From positions 1 through 64,000 of the forward strand of contig NZ_JAFDSS010000001.1 in the NCBI RefSeq assembly GCF_017831975.1: a DNA stretch of 64,000 nucleotides. The letters run 5' to 3'. The notes below the pieces were generated by a model. That model ran no database searches, was not told the origin of the DNA, and saw only the letters and a program-made list of their open reading frames with translations. The stretch's first letter is position 1. Every line of letters begins with the position of its first letter. The position numbers and the translations under genes are program-made. This DNA comes from Microbacterium terrae. Lineage in GTDB: Bacteria > Actinomycetota > Actinomycetes > Actinomycetales > Microbacteriaceae. Below are positions 50,696 through 59,874 of this stretch, piece after piece.

Positions 50696-52207
50696 TCAGT
50701 CCGCTACGCGGATGTCCTGCACGCGGAAGATGCCGTCTGCAGCCGGAGACCAGTCGAACGAGGGGTCGATCGCGTACGTGTAGTTGTTCGCGTACAGCGG
50801 CACCGTCTGGACGTTCGCGTCGTTGAGCGCCCAGATGTCGCGATACACGTCGTCACGCTCCTCGCCGACCGCTGCCTGCTGCGTGGAGTAGAGCTCGACC
50901 ATCTCCGGGGTGCCGAAGTAGTCCTCGGGACCGCCGGCGAGCAGCTGACTGACCACGACGTCGCCGTCCATCACGGACGGCGCCCACCCGTTGAGGTAGA
51001 GGCCCGAGACCGCGTGATCGGCGAGTGCGAGCGAGAACGTGGCCTGATCGGTGCCGGCGAGCTCGATGTTCAGGCCGATCTCGGTCAGCGTCCCGGCGAT
51101 CGCCTGCGCGACGTCGCCGGCCTGCGACATGCCCCCCGACGACGCGTATTGGAGGGTGATCGGAGTTCCGTCGTAGTCGGAGCCCGCAACGAGTGCCGCC
51201 GCGGCGTCGAGGTCGGCGGCGGGAACCGGGTAGTCGGCGACGTTGCCCTGCACGCCCTCGGCGAGCAGCTGGCCGGTCGGCGTCGCGAGACCACCCAGCA
51301 GGTTGGCGGTGAGTTCATCGCGATCGACGGCCAGGGCGATCGCCTCGCGGATCTGCACATCGGCGAGGGGCGCCGCAGCGGGGTTGATGCCGAGGAAGGC
51401 GACCTGGTTGCCGGGCGCGGTCGCGACCTCGACTGCCGGGTTCGCCTCCACCACGGGTACCTGACTGGCCGGGATCGATGCGATGTCGAGAGTGCCCGAT
51501 TCGACGCCGGTGACGCGGGCGTCCTCAGCCCCGACGAAGGCGAACGTGACGTCGGCGACCTCGGGCGCGTCGCCCCAGTACTCGTCGTTGCGCGTCACCA
51601 CATAGTCGACCCCCGCAGACTGCGAGACGAACTTGTACGGGCCCGTTCCCACCGGCGCCTCAGCGAACCGGCCGTCGGCGTCCGCATATGCGACGGCCGG
51701 GACGATGCCGATCGTGCCGACCATCGATGGCCATGCGGCGTACGCGTTGTTCAGTGTGAACACCACGCGCCCTGCGTCATCGGACTCCACCGTCGAGAGC
51801 ATGGAGATCGCCGCACGGTTCGTCGACTCCGGCGAGGCCAGGATCGTCTCATATGTCGCGACGATGTCATCGGCGGTCACGGCCGTGCCGTCGTGGAAGA
51901 CGACGCCGTCGCGGAGCACGAAAGTCCAGGTGGTGAGGTCCGCGCTGGACTCCCACTCGGTCGCCAGGCCCGGTTCGATCGTCCCGTCCGACGCGATGCG
52001 GGTCAGGCCGTCGTACAGCGCGTAGTAGATGTTCCACGCGGCGACCGAGCGGGTCATGATCGGGTCGGTTCCCGGCGGCTCGGCCGGAAGGGCGATCACA
52101 GCCGAGACCTCTTCTGCGGATGTCGGCTCGGCGTCGCCGGCGCACCCGGCGAGGACGAGTCCGCCGGCGATCGTGAGCGCGATGGCGGAGGTCCGGCGTC
52201 GGTTCAT
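50696..52207 (-). CDS. Family 5 lipoprotein solute-binding protein of the Dpp/Opp importer
   Basis: 503 residues. Signal peptide with MNRRR start and lipobox LAGC (Cys22). The family 5 fold is shown by NIYYALYDGLTRI, WTFVLRDGVVFHDGTAVTADDIV, VGTGPYKFV and IREAIALAVDRDEL. Such proteins bind peptides but also nickel, sugars or opines, so the ligand is open; the neighbouring ornithine-cyclodeaminase-like gene hints at an amino-acid-like compound. First gene of the leftward operon. A GntR-type palindrome stands 29 bases upstream of its start. Confidence 0.93.
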   Translation of the reverse strand: MNRRRTSAIALTIAGGLVLAGCAGDAEPTSAEEVSAVIALPAEPPGTDPIMTRSVAAWNIYYALYDGLTRIASDGTIEPGLATEWESSADLTTWTFVLRDGVVFHDGTAVTADDIVATYETILASPESTNRAAISMLSTVESDDAGRVVFTLNNAYAAWPSMVGTIGIVPAVAYADADGRFAEAPVGTGPYKFVSQSAGVDYVVTRNDEYWGDAPEVADVTFAFVGAEDARVTGVESGTLDIASIPASQVPVVEANPAVEVATAPGNQVAFLGINPAAAPLADVQIREAIALAVDRDELTANLLGGLATPTGQLLAEGVQGNVADYPVPAADLDAAAALVAGSDYDGTPITLQYASSGGMSQAGDVAQAIAGTLTEIGLNIELAGTDQATFSLALADHAVSGLYLNGWAPSVMDGDVVVSQLLAGGPEDYFGTPEMVELYSTQQAAVGEERDDVYRDIWALNDANVQTVPLYANNYTYAIDPSFDWSPAADGIFRVQDIRVAD

Positions 52208-52235
52208 GTCTGGTCCATTTCATCGAGGTGGAGCA

Positions 52236-52256
52236 TTTGGTATTCCATCTACCAAA
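52236..52256 (-). promoter_or_regulatory. Probable GntR operator before the Dpp-type importer operon
   Basis: TTTGGTA-N7-TACCAAA is a perfect inverted repeat with 7-base arms. A second copy of its core, TGGTA-N7-TACC, lies at 53404-53420. FCD-type GntR proteins bind short TGGTA/TACCA-like palindromes, and one is encoded at 54452. A promoter was not clearly located. Confidence 0.65.
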
Positions 52257-52334
52257 AGTCTGTCCGGCTCGTCGACGTCATGCCAAACCGGCGACGCTTC
52301 CTTTACGCGGAGTTCACGCCGCGAAACATCCGCG

Positions 52335-53378
52335 TTACACGACCACCGCTGCGAGCACCTGGGGCTTGCCGGGAACCGTCACGCGGGTGACCGAATCGTC
52401 GTCGAGCGCGACGAGCGTGAGACCGTCCCAGGGGCCACGGCTCGTCGACCCGCCGGTGAGAACGGCGTACGCGCGGGTGTCCGCCGGGTCTCTCCAGAAG
52501 ATGACGTTCTCGTGCCCGCGATCGAGTTCGACGAGCCGCTCCGCTCCTGTCGCAAGGTCGCGGACGGTGAGGCTCGGGCCGAGCTTCGCGCCACCCACCT
52601 GGCCGACGCCGACGACGAGCAGCCGGCCGTCGTCGGTCAGGGCGACCCCGTGCTGATGGGTGTCGCCGGTCATCGGCTCCGTGCGATGCGCCCCGGTCGC
52701 ACCGTCGATCACGAGCAGCCCTCGTCCTTGATACGGCAGGTAGATGGTCTCGTCCTCCGCAACAGCGGCGTAGTGCGGCTTCATGTGGGACATGTGCCCA
52801 CCGGCGGTTCCGAAAGGCGCGATTTCCTGGACTTTTACCGCGTGGCTTGCAATGTCGATCGTGTGAAGGGTGAACGAGTCGTGATCGATCGAATGCACCG
52901 AACGGCCATCGGCCGAGCGCACCAGATCGAACGGTCGCTCCCCGATCTCCACGCTGTCGACCACGGCGCCGACGGCCGTGTCGACCACCTCGACCGACGA
53001 CATCCGTCCCTCGCGGTGCACGCCGACGAAGAAGGTCCTGCCGTCGGGTGCGGCGACGATGCCGGTGCCGCCCGGGCGGTATTCGCCATACGCGATTGTG
53101 TCCGGTGCGTCGCGGTACGGGATCAGGCCGGTGAGCTCCGTGACCTGCCGATCGACGAGTGAGACGCCCCGGGCGGTGGCGACGGCGACGGTGCCGTCGG
53201 TCGGGCTGACGGCGACGCCCCACGGTGCGGGGCCGACGTCGACGGTCCGCCGCGCGACGCTGTCCGCGGCGCGCCCGGCGAGGTCGACGAGCGCGATCTC
53301 CGAGCCTTCGGACAGGGTCGCGACGAAGGTCGACGCGGTGTGGGGAGCGGCGGCTGATCGGTGCATCGAGGTGGTCAT
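52335..53378 (-). CDS. YncE-like beta-propeller protein
   Basis: 347 residues, no signal peptide or membrane segment, so cytoplasmic. Repeats of about 45 residues with VxPDGxxxxV-type strands are seen (VAVSPTDGTVAVAT, VAAPDGRTFFVGV, LVRSADGRSVHSI, ALTDDGRLLVVGV), enough for a seven-bladed propeller. HMSHMKPHYAAVAEDETIYL and GDTHQHG contain His clusters that could bind metal. Lactonase-like or ligand-binding roles are possible; no catalytic set is certain. It lies between two copies of the putative GntR operator and is divergent from the ornithine-cyclodeaminase-like gene. Confidence 0.75.
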   Translation of the reverse strand: MTTSMHRSAAAPHTASTFVATLSEGSEIALVDLAGRAADSVARRTVDVGPAPWGVAVSPTDGTVAVATARGVSLVDRQVTELTGLIPYRDAPDTIAYGEYRPGGTGIVAAPDGRTFFVGVHREGRMSSVEVVDTAVGAVVDSVEIGERPFDLVRSADGRSVHSIDHDSFTLHTIDIASHAVKVQEIAPFGTAGGHMSHMKPHYAAVAEDETIYLPYQGRGLLVIDGATGAHRTEPMTGDTHQHGVALTDDGRLLVVGVGQVGGAKLGPSLTVRDLATGAERLVELDRGHENVIFWRDPADTRAYAVLTGGSTSRGPWDGLTLVALDDDSVTRVTVPGKPQVLAAVVV

Positions 53379-53403
53379 GAGTCTCCTTCTGACGGAACTG
53401 ATC

Positions 53404-53420
53404 TGGTATACAAGATACCC
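53404..53420. promoter_or_regulatory. Second GntR-type operator, in divergent gap
   Basis: TGGTA-TACAAGA-TACCC has the same TGGTA-N7-TACC plan as the site at 52236-52256, with one arm mismatch. It lies in the 80-base gap between the divergent genes at 53378 and 53459, where one bound dimer could control both. Confidence 0.6.
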
Positions 53421-53458
53421 AAAGGCGCCGTTATCCCAACCCGCAGGAAAGAGCCGCG

Positions 53459-54442
53459 ATGACCCTCTTGCTCACTCGAAGCGTGCTCGAGCAACTCGTC
53501 GACCCGGCGGCGACCGTCGCCGCCGTTCGGGCTGCCCTGTGCGCGGTCGAGCAGTCGGCGGCGTTCCAGCCTGCACCGTCGATCGTCACAGCAGCCCACG
53601 TCCCAGAGGAGTTCCTGGTGATGGCGGCGTCGGGCCACGACGACCTCGTCGCGGCGAAGCTCATGAGCGACATCCCGGCGAATGCCGGGCGAGGACTGCC
53701 CACCCAGCGGTCGGCCATTCTCATCACGCGGCTCAGCGACGGGGTTCCGGTCGCGATTCTCGACGGGAAGGTGCCGACACGCGAGCGCACAGCAGCGGCG
53801 ACCGCCGTCGCGACGGACGCGCTCGCGCGCGCCGACAGCGTGGAGCTCGCTCTGATCGGGGCGGGCGGACTGGCTGCACCCCACGTGCGCGCGCTCTGCG
53901 AGGTGCGGCAGTTCCGGCGCGTGACGGTGTGGTCGCGTTCGAGCGAGCGCATCGAGGCGCTCCAGCTCGCGCTCGCCGACGTCGACGTCGAGGTGCGGGC
54001 TGCGCCCACGCCACAAGGCGCCGTACAGGGGGCCGACGTGGTCTGCACGCTCACCCCGGCTCGTCATCCCGTGCTCGAGGGTGCCTGGCTCGAACCGGGC
54101 CAGCACGTGAACGCGGTCGGTGCTCCACCCCGCGCCGATCATCGCGAGATCGACAGCGAGGTCGTGCGGCGGTCGAGCGTGTTCCTGGATGACGTCGCAA
54201 CCGCGATGGTGAAGTCCGGCGACGTGCTGATTCCACTCGGAGAGGGCATGATCGGGGCCGATGCTCTGCGCACGACGCTCGGTGCCGTGTTGAACGGCAC
54301 GCGACCGGGACGCACACATGAGAATGAGATCACTCTCTACAATTCCGTAGGAATCGGCGTGCAGGACCTTGCCGTGTCCGCGCTCTACATCGAGCGCGCG
54401 CGGGCTCGTGGACTCGGCCTCGAGGTGGATCTGGCTGCATAG
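53459..54442 (+). CDS. Ornithine cyclodeaminase/mu-crystallin family protein
   Basis: 327 residues. Substrate lobe has AKLMSDIPANAGRGLPTQRSAILITRLSDGVPVAILDG, with the Lys and Arg of the active site; the Rossmann domain has LALIGAGGLAAPHVRAL and VTVWSRSSER for NAD(P). GQHVNAVGAPPRADHREID carries the conserved Asp region. The family contains ornithine cyclodeaminases, alanine dehydrogenases, ketimine reductases and opine-type dehydrogenases; the sequence does not decide between them. ATG 53459 after AGGAAAGAG. Followed by the GntR gene after nine bases. Confidence 0.9.
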   Translation: MTLLLTRSVLEQLVDPAATVAAVRAALCAVEQSAAFQPAPSIVTAAHVPEEFLVMAASGHDDLVAAKLMSDIPANAGRGLPTQRSAILITRLSDGVPVAILDGKVPTRERTAAATAVATDALARADSVELALIGAGGLAAPHVRALCEVRQFRRVTVWSRSSERIEALQLALADVDVEVRAAPTPQGAVQGADVVCTLTPARHPVLEGAWLEPGQHVNAVGAPPRADHREIDSEVVRRSSVFLDDVATAMVKSGDVLIPLGEGMIGADALRTTLGAVLNGTRPGRTHENEITLYNSVGIGVQDLAVSALYIERARARGLGLEVDLAA

Positions 54443-54451
54443 GACGGGAAC

Positions 54452-55168
54452 ATGACCGAGCAAGACGATGCGGTGGGCCCCGTTCGCGACGTTCGCCGGC
54501 CGCTCGCGGTGGGCTCGACCTATCAGTCGCTCACCACGCAGGTGTTCCAGGAGTTGCGCGAGCGGATCATCGAAGGCCTCTACCCGCCCGGCACACGGCT
54601 GCCGGAGCGCGAGCTGTCGGAGGATCTGCAGGTCTCCCGCATTCCGATCCGAGAGGCACTGCCTCGGCTCGAAGCCGAGGGGTACATCGTGACGATGCCG
54701 CGTCGGGGAGCGATCGTACGGCAGCTCACCCTGCGCGACATCGAGGAGCTGTTCGACCTGCGCATCACGCTCGAGGTGTTCGCCGCCCGTCAAGCAGCGC
54801 TGCGCGCGCAGACGACGCCGCCGGGACCGCAGCTGCGGGAGCTCGTCGCCCGTGCCCTCGAGTTCACCGAGCAGCACAGCGAGCACGAGATCTCCTCGGT
54901 CAACAGCGCCATCCACGAAGAGATCGTCCGCCTCGCCGGCAACGATCTGCTCGGCAGTGTCATGCAGACCATCATGGGTCGATCTCGCTGGCTGTTCCGG
55001 CTGACCACGCAGCGCGACCAATCCGAGCAGTACCGCGAGCACACCGAGCTCGCCGACGCGATCTACGCCGGCGACGTCGAGCTCTCCGGAGCGATCGCGT
55101 ACTCGCACATCCAGAAGGGGCGCGCGCCGAGCATCGCTCTCCTGCACGATCGGCTGCCCGCTGAGTGA
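54452..55168 (+). CDS. GntR-family regulator, FCD subfamily
   Basis: 238 residues. Winged helix at about 25-90: LRERIIEGLYPPGTRLPERELSEDL and SRIPIREALPRLEAEGYI. The C-terminal all-helical FCD domain includes LFDLRITLEVFAARQAA, a His-bearing INSAIHEEIVRLAGN-like helix and RQSEQYREHTELADAI-like residues that usually bind a metal and an organic acid. It probably binds the TGGTA-N7-TACC sites at 52236 and 53404 and links expression of importer, propeller, cyclodeaminase-like enzyme and itself to an acidic metabolite. Confidence 0.92.
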   Translation: MTEQDDAVGPVRDVRRPLAVGSTYQSLTTQVFQELRERIIEGLYPPGTRLPERELSEDLQVSRIPIREALPRLEAEGYIVTMPRRGAIVRQLTLRDIEELFDLRITLEVFAARQAALRAQTTPPGPQLRELVARALEFTEQHSEHEISSVNSAIHEEIVRLAGNDLLGSVMQTIMGRSRWLFRLTTQRDQSEQYREHTELADAIYAGDVELSGAIAYSHIQKGRAPSIALLHDRLPAE

Positions 55169-55303
55169 CCTGTTTCACGCGGGAAGCCGCCGGTGAGTAT
55201 TCGTGGCGGACTCGTCCGATGCACCTGCTGAGTGGAACGATCTTTGCCCTCAGACGCGGCAGGCCGCAGGATTCAGGCATCCTGACTCCCTGAGGCGGTT
55301 CCG

Positions 55304-58054
55304 ATGAGCGGCACACCCGGCCAGCCGAGGCTCGCCCTGTCGACCGTGTGCCTGTCGGGGACGCTCGAAGACAAGCTTGCTGCGACCGCGGCGGCCGGGT
55401 TCGCGGGCATGGAGATCCTCGACTACGACCTCGTCATGTCGCCGTGGTCCCCTCAGCGGCTCGCGGAAGAGGCGCGCGGGCGCGGCTTGTCGATCGAGGT
55501 CTACCAGCCGTTCCACCTCGAGACGGTGCCGCCCGATCAGTTCGATGGCACACTCCGCCACGCGGAGCAGAAGTTCCGATTGCTCTCCGAGCTTGGAGCG
55601 CGAGTGCTGGTGTGCTGCTCGACCCGCACCGAGCGCGGTCTCGACGATGACGATCTGGCGGCCGAGCAGCTGCACGTGCTCGCCGGCCGGGCCGCGGAGC
55701 ACGGCATCCGTCTCGCCTACGAGGCCGTCCCGTGGGGTCGCGTCCGCAGCCATGAGGATGCCTGGCGCCTCGTCGAGCGGGTCGATCACCCCGCCCTCGG
55801 ACTGTGTCTCGACAGCTCCCACGTGCTCGCGGGAGGCGGAGACCCGGCGGCGATCGCGCGCGTCGACGTGGACAAGGTGTTCCATGTGCAGCTCGCCGAC
55901 GCGCCCGCGGCGAGTCCTGACGTCCGCGAATGGAGCCTCCACCACCGGATGTTCCCCGGTCAGGGGTCGCTCGATGTAGCGGGCTTCCTTCGTCAGATCC
56001 TCGCGATGGGCTACGACGGCCCGATGGCGCTCGAGGTGTTCAATGACGTGTACCAGCAGGAGGATCCGCGGCATGCCGCGACGGATGCGATGCGGGCGAT
56101 GCTCGTGCTCGCCGAGACGGTCGGCGCAGCCGGGCTGCTCGGCACGCCGGATGGGATCGGCTCCGACGATCTGCCGCCCGCGCCCTCGCTCGGAGGATTC
56201 GCGTTCGCCGAGCTCGCGGTCGACCAGGTGTCGGCGCCGATCGTCGCGCGCACGCTCTCCGCGCTCGGCTTCGCGCACGTGGGTCAGCACCGGTCCATCC
56301 CGGTGCAGCTCTGGGAACAGGGCGACGCGCGAGTGCTCCTCAACTTCGCACCGCAGCGCACGATAGCGCCGGCGACCGCATCCATCTGCGCCTTCGCGGT
56401 CGAGAGCTCCGATCCGGAAGCGTCGATGGCCCGTGCGGCGCGACTGCTCGCGCCGAAGCTGCCTCGGCCGCGCCGCGCCGAGGAGGCGGACCTCAGCTCG
56501 GTCGCCACGCCCGACGGCACCGCGCTCTTCCTCTGCGCCGGCGACGGCGACGCAGACGGCGACAGCGACCCCGCCCGCGACTGGCTCGACGACTTCGCGC
56601 CGACGGGCATGCCGTCGCCCGCACGCCCCGTGCTCGATTCGATCGACCATCTCTCGATCACCGAGTCGATCGACGACTTCGACCAGTCGACGCTCTTCTA
56701 TCGTTCGGTGCTCGGACTCGTTCCCGGTGAGCCGACGGAGATCACCGCGCCGTTCGGCACCGTGCGGCGCTGGGCGGCGAGCGACCCCGGCGGTCGGGTG
56801 CGCGTGACGCTGAGTACGACGCCGCTTCGCCGAGGGGACTGGGCGCCGGCGGTCTCGAACCCGCAGGTCGTGGTGTTCTCGACTGCTGACGCCATCGCGT
56901 GTGCGCGGGCGCTGCGCGAGCGCGGCGCGCCGATCCTGCAGATGCCGGCCAACTACTACGACGACCTCGAAGGTCGACTCACGCTCCCCGACGGATTCGT
57001 CGACACCCTGCGCGAGCACTCGATCCTCTACGACCGCGATGAGAGCGGTGAGTATCTGCACATGTTCACCGAGATGCTCGGGTCGCGGGTGTTCTTCGAG
57101 ATCGTGCAGCGCATCGACGGGTACAGCGGGTTCGGCGCCGCGCAGAGCATCCCGCTGCGGATGGCGGCGCATCGGCGCCAGCGACTGCGGATGCTCGCCG
57201 TCGCCCCGACGACCGCGTCGCCGGACGATCCGCACCAGTACTCGCTCGCGCACCTGACGGCGCTGAGCCTGTCGCCGCCCGAGCTGGTGGATGCCGCGGC
57301 CGCGGCCGGGTACCGCTATGTGGGTCTCCGCATGACCAAGGTCACCGCCGAGGAGCCGCACTATCCACTGACCTACGATCCTGCGCTCATGCGGGCGACC
57401 AAGACCCACCTCGCCGCGACCGGTGTCGAAGTGCTCGACATCGAGCTCGCGCGCTTCACCTCCGGCGACAGCCCCCGCGACTACCTCCGCTTCCTCGAGG
57501 CCGGTGCCGAACTCGGCGCGCGTCACGTCATCACGCAGCTTCCCGATGCGGACTTCGCTCGCAAGACCGACCGATTCGCCGAGCTCTGCCAGCTTGCCCT
57601 GCCGCTCGGCCTCACGGTCGACCTCGAGTTCCCGTCGTGGACGGAGACGCCGAACCTGACGGAGGCCACCCGGGTGCTTCGCACCGCCGACCAGCCGAAC
57701 GCCGGCATGCTCATCGACGTGCTGCACTTCGCGCGGTCAGGATCGAGCGTCGACGAGCTCCGCGCCCTGCCGCGCGAATGGTTCCACTACGCGCACGTCT
57801 GCGACGCTCCCGGCGAGATCCCGACGACGACGGCCGGGCTCATCCACACGGCGCGGTTCGAGCGGCTCTATCCGGGCGACGGCGATCTCGACATCCACGC
57901 GATCCTGGGAGCGCTGCCCGCGGGCATCCCGTACGCGCTCGAGATCCCGCGCGCGATGCTCGTCGCCCAGGTCGGCGCGAAGGAGCACGCGCGGCTCGCG
58001 ATCGGCGCCGCCCGTCGCGACCTCGACGACGTGGCGGCTCTCGCCGCGATGTGA
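55304..58054 (+). CDS. 3-dehydroshikimate dehydratase-like TIM::HPPD protein with an extra TIM barrel
   Basis: 916 residues; QuiC-type two-domain enzymes are near 630. Domain 1 (about 1-290) is a xylose-isomerase-like TIM barrel with metal ligands Glu140 (AYEAV), Asp170 (CLDSS), Gln196 (HVQLAD) and Glu244 (ALEVF), as in 3-dehydroshikimate dehydratases. Domain 2 (about 310-610) is 4-hydroxyphenylpyruvate-dioxygenase-like with His449 (IDHLSI), His586 (YLHMF) and Glu599 (FFEIVQR) as the metal triad. Domain 3 (about 645-905) is a second isomerase-type TIM barrel (LSPPELVDAAAAAGYRYVGL, DVLHFARSG, ALEIPRAM). It may turn 3-dehydroshikimate into protocatechuate and isomerise another intermediate. GAGGCGG precedes ATG 55304. 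The real substrate could differ. Confidence 0.85.
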   Translation: MSGTPGQPRLALSTVCLSGTLEDKLAATAAAGFAGMEILDYDLVMSPWSPQRLAEEARGRGLSIEVYQPFHLETVPPDQFDGTLRHAEQKFRLLSELGARVLVCCSTRTERGLDDDDLAAEQLHVLAGRAAEHGIRLAYEAVPWGRVRSHEDAWRLVERVDHPALGLCLDSSHVLAGGGDPAAIARVDVDKVFHVQLADAPAASPDVREWSLHHRMFPGQGSLDVAGFLRQILAMGYDGPMALEVFNDVYQQEDPRHAATDAMRAMLVLAETVGAAGLLGTPDGIGSDDLPPAPSLGGFAFAELAVDQVSAPIVARTLSALGFAHVGQHRSIPVQLWEQGDARVLLNFAPQRTIAPATASICAFAVESSDPEASMARAARLLAPKLPRPRRAEEADLSSVATPDGTALFLCAGDGDADGDSDPARDWLDDFAPTGMPSPARPVLDSIDHLSITESIDDFDQSTLFYRSVLGLVPGEPTEITAPFGTVRRWAASDPGGRVRVTLSTTPLRRGDWAPAVSNPQVVVFSTADAIACARALRERGAPILQMPANYYDDLEGRLTLPDGFVDTLREHSILYDRDESGEYLHMFTEMLGSRVFFEIVQRIDGYSGFGAAQSIPLRMAAHRRQRLRMLAVAPTTASPDDPHQYSLAHLTALSLSPPELVDAAAAAGYRYVGLRMTKVTAEEPHYPLTYDPALMRATKTHLAATGVEVLDIELARFTSGDSPRDYLRFLEAGAELGARHVITQLPDADFARKTDRFAELCQLALPLGLTVDLEFPSWTETPNLTEATRVLRTADQPNAGMLIDVLHFARSGSSVDELRALPREWFHYAHVCDAPGEIPTTTAGLIHTARFERLYPGDGDLDIHAILGALPAGIPYALEIPRAMLVAQVGAKEHARLAIGAARRDLDDVAALAAM

Positions 58055-58088
58055 AGCACCCGCGGGCTGATGCTCGCGGGTGCTTCAC
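58051..58088. terminator. Bidirectional hairpin between convergent genes
   Basis: Arms 58051-58064 and 58075-58088 pair perfectly over 14 bases around a 10-base loop. The left arm contains the TGA stop of the fusion gene. The convergent ThDP gene ends at 58100. A strong terminator for both directions is likely. Confidence 0.85.
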
Positions 58089-58099
58089 CACAGCCGGGG

Positions 58100-59863
58100 T
58101 CAGTCGGTCGCGACGTGCTCCAAGCTCGCGCCGGGCGAGTAGATGTCCATGATGTTCCAGTGCCCCGCGGTGGGCGTGGGGACGTTGACCATCGACACGT
58201 CGATCACCACGGGGCCGCCGTCGGCGATGGCACGCTCCAGTGCGGGCTTGAACTCCGCGGCGGACGACACCTTTATGCCGGTGACACCGTACGCCTCGGC
58301 GATCGCCGCGAAGTCGGTGTACATCGGATCGCCGTCCGTGCCGAACACCGTGCCGTACGTCGTGTCGAAGGCCGCCTTCTCGAGGCCCGCGATCGTGCCG
58401 AAGGCGTTGTTGTTCATGACGACCCAGACGGCCGCGACATTCTTCTCGCGAGCGGTGGCGAGGACGGCCGGATTCTGACCGAAACCGCCGTCGCCGACGA
58501 GCGAGACGACGACGCGGTCCGGACGGGCGATCTTGGCGCCGACGGCCGCCGGCGCGCCGAAGCCCATCGTCGCGAAGCCGCCCGGGGTGAGGAACGTGCC
58601 GGGGGTGAGGATGTCGAACTGCTGCCCGACGCCGTTCTTGTTCCATCCCACGTCGGTGGTGATGATCGCGTCGGCGGGGAGCACCTCCCTCGTCTCGGAC
58701 AGGATGCGCTCCGGCCGCATCGGCCAGGCGTCGGATGCCTGGGCCTCGGTGTTGCGACTGCGCTGGTCGGCGCGGTCGGCCGCGATCTTCGCCAGCAGCT
58801 CCGGGCGGTCGACGCCTGCGGGTGCGAGGCGCCGGGCGACCCGCAGGAGCACGGTGAGGGCCGCCTTGATGTCGGCGATGGCGCCGATCTCGAGCGGATA
58901 GTTGCGACCGAGCTCGGCAGGATCGATGTCGATCTGCATGAGCTTCGTCGCGGGGATGTCGAAGGTGTACTCGGCGTACCACGAGCTGGAGTCGGCCTCG
59001 GCGAAGCGGGTGCCCAGCGCGAGGATCCAGTCCGCGGTGCGGGTGGTCTCGTTGACGAAGGCCGTGCCCCAGAATCCGGTCATGCCGAGGACAAGCGGGC
59101 TGTCGTCCCGGAGCGCGCCTTTGCCCATGAGACTGTGAGCGACCGGGAGCGACAGGAGCTCGGCGAACTCCTCCAGCTCGGCGGCGGCGTCGCCGCCCAC
59201 GATCCCGCCTCCCACGTAGAGCACCGGCCGATTTGCTGCGAGCAGGTTCTTGACGATCCGCTCGGCGACGTCCTCGTCGAGACTGGGCTTGACGAGCGCC
59301 CTCGTGTTGCTGAGCACCTTGTCGAAGAGGGCGGTGTCGACCTCCGCCGAGAAGACGTCCATGGGCACGTCCACGAGGACCGGACCCGGCCTGCCGCTCT
59401 CTGCGAGGGTGAACGCCTTGTCGAGCACCTCGGCGACGAGGTGCGGCTGGTCCACGCGCCAGGCGCGCTTCACGAACGGGCGATAGATCTCGTACTGCGC
59501 GGCATCGGCGTGGAGGTTGATCTCCTGGTGCGGGTGCTTGCCGAAGTAATGGCTGGGAACGTCGCCGGCGATCACCACCATCGGAATCGAGTCGAGGGCG
59601 GCGTTCGCGACGCCGGTCGCGGCGTTCGTCATGCCGGGTCCGAGGTGGGTGAGCACGACGGCGGCGCGCTGAGTGACCCGTGCGTAGCCGTCGGCGGCGT
59701 GGGCGGCGATCTGCTCGTGGCGCACGTTGACGAACGAGATGCTCTCGCTCTTCTCCAGTGCAGCCAGCAGAGCGATGTTCGTGTGACCGCACAGGCCGAA
59801 GATGTGCTCGACGGCGCGCGCTTCGAGATAGCGGACGATCTGGTTCGAGACCAGGTCTTTCAT
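58100..59863 (-). CDS. ThDP-dependent enzyme of the acetolactate-synthase/decarboxylase superfamily
   Basis: 587 residues, three-domain layout. ATG 59863 is six bases after AAGGAG; ATG 59878 contains that element and is less likely. Glu50 in RHEQIAAHAADGYAR is the cofactor-activating Glu. The central domain follows (VLYVGGGIVGGDAA) and the ThDP motif is GDGGFGQNPAVLATAREKN..NN near residue 455. HLGPGMTNA and GDVPSHYFGKHPHQE replace the usual acetolactate-synthase loops, so substrate differs; no FAD requirement is evident. In an operon with a citryl-CoA-lyase-like and an acylating aldehyde dehydrogenase it may decarboxylate a 2-oxo acid to the aldehyde, or ligate aldehydes. No known enzyme is assigned. 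Confidence 0.82.
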   Translation of the reverse strand: MKDLVSNQIVRYLEARAVEHIFGLCGHTNIALLAALEKSESISFVNVRHEQIAAHAADGYARVTQRAAVVLTHLGPGMTNAATGVANAALDSIPMVVIAGDVPSHYFGKHPHQEINLHADAAQYEIYRPFVKRAWRVDQPHLVAEVLDKAFTLAESGRPGPVLVDVPMDVFSAEVDTALFDKVLSNTRALVKPSLDEDVAERIVKNLLAANRPVLYVGGGIVGGDAAAELEEFAELLSLPVAHSLMGKGALRDDSPLVLGMTGFWGTAFVNETTRTADWILALGTRFAEADSSSWYAEYTFDIPATKLMQIDIDPAELGRNYPLEIGAIADIKAALTVLLRVARRLAPAGVDRPELLAKIAADRADQRSRNTEAQASDAWPMRPERILSETREVLPADAIITTDVGWNKNGVGQQFDILTPGTFLTPGGFATMGFGAPAAVGAKIARPDRVVVSLVGDGGFGQNPAVLATAREKNVAAVWVVMNNNAFGTIAGLEKAAFDTTYGTVFGTDGDPMYTDFAAIAEAYGVTGIKVSSAAEFKPALERAIADGGPVVIDVSMVNVPTPTAGHWNIMDIYSPGASLEHVATD

Positions 59864-59874
59864 GGCGTGCTCCT

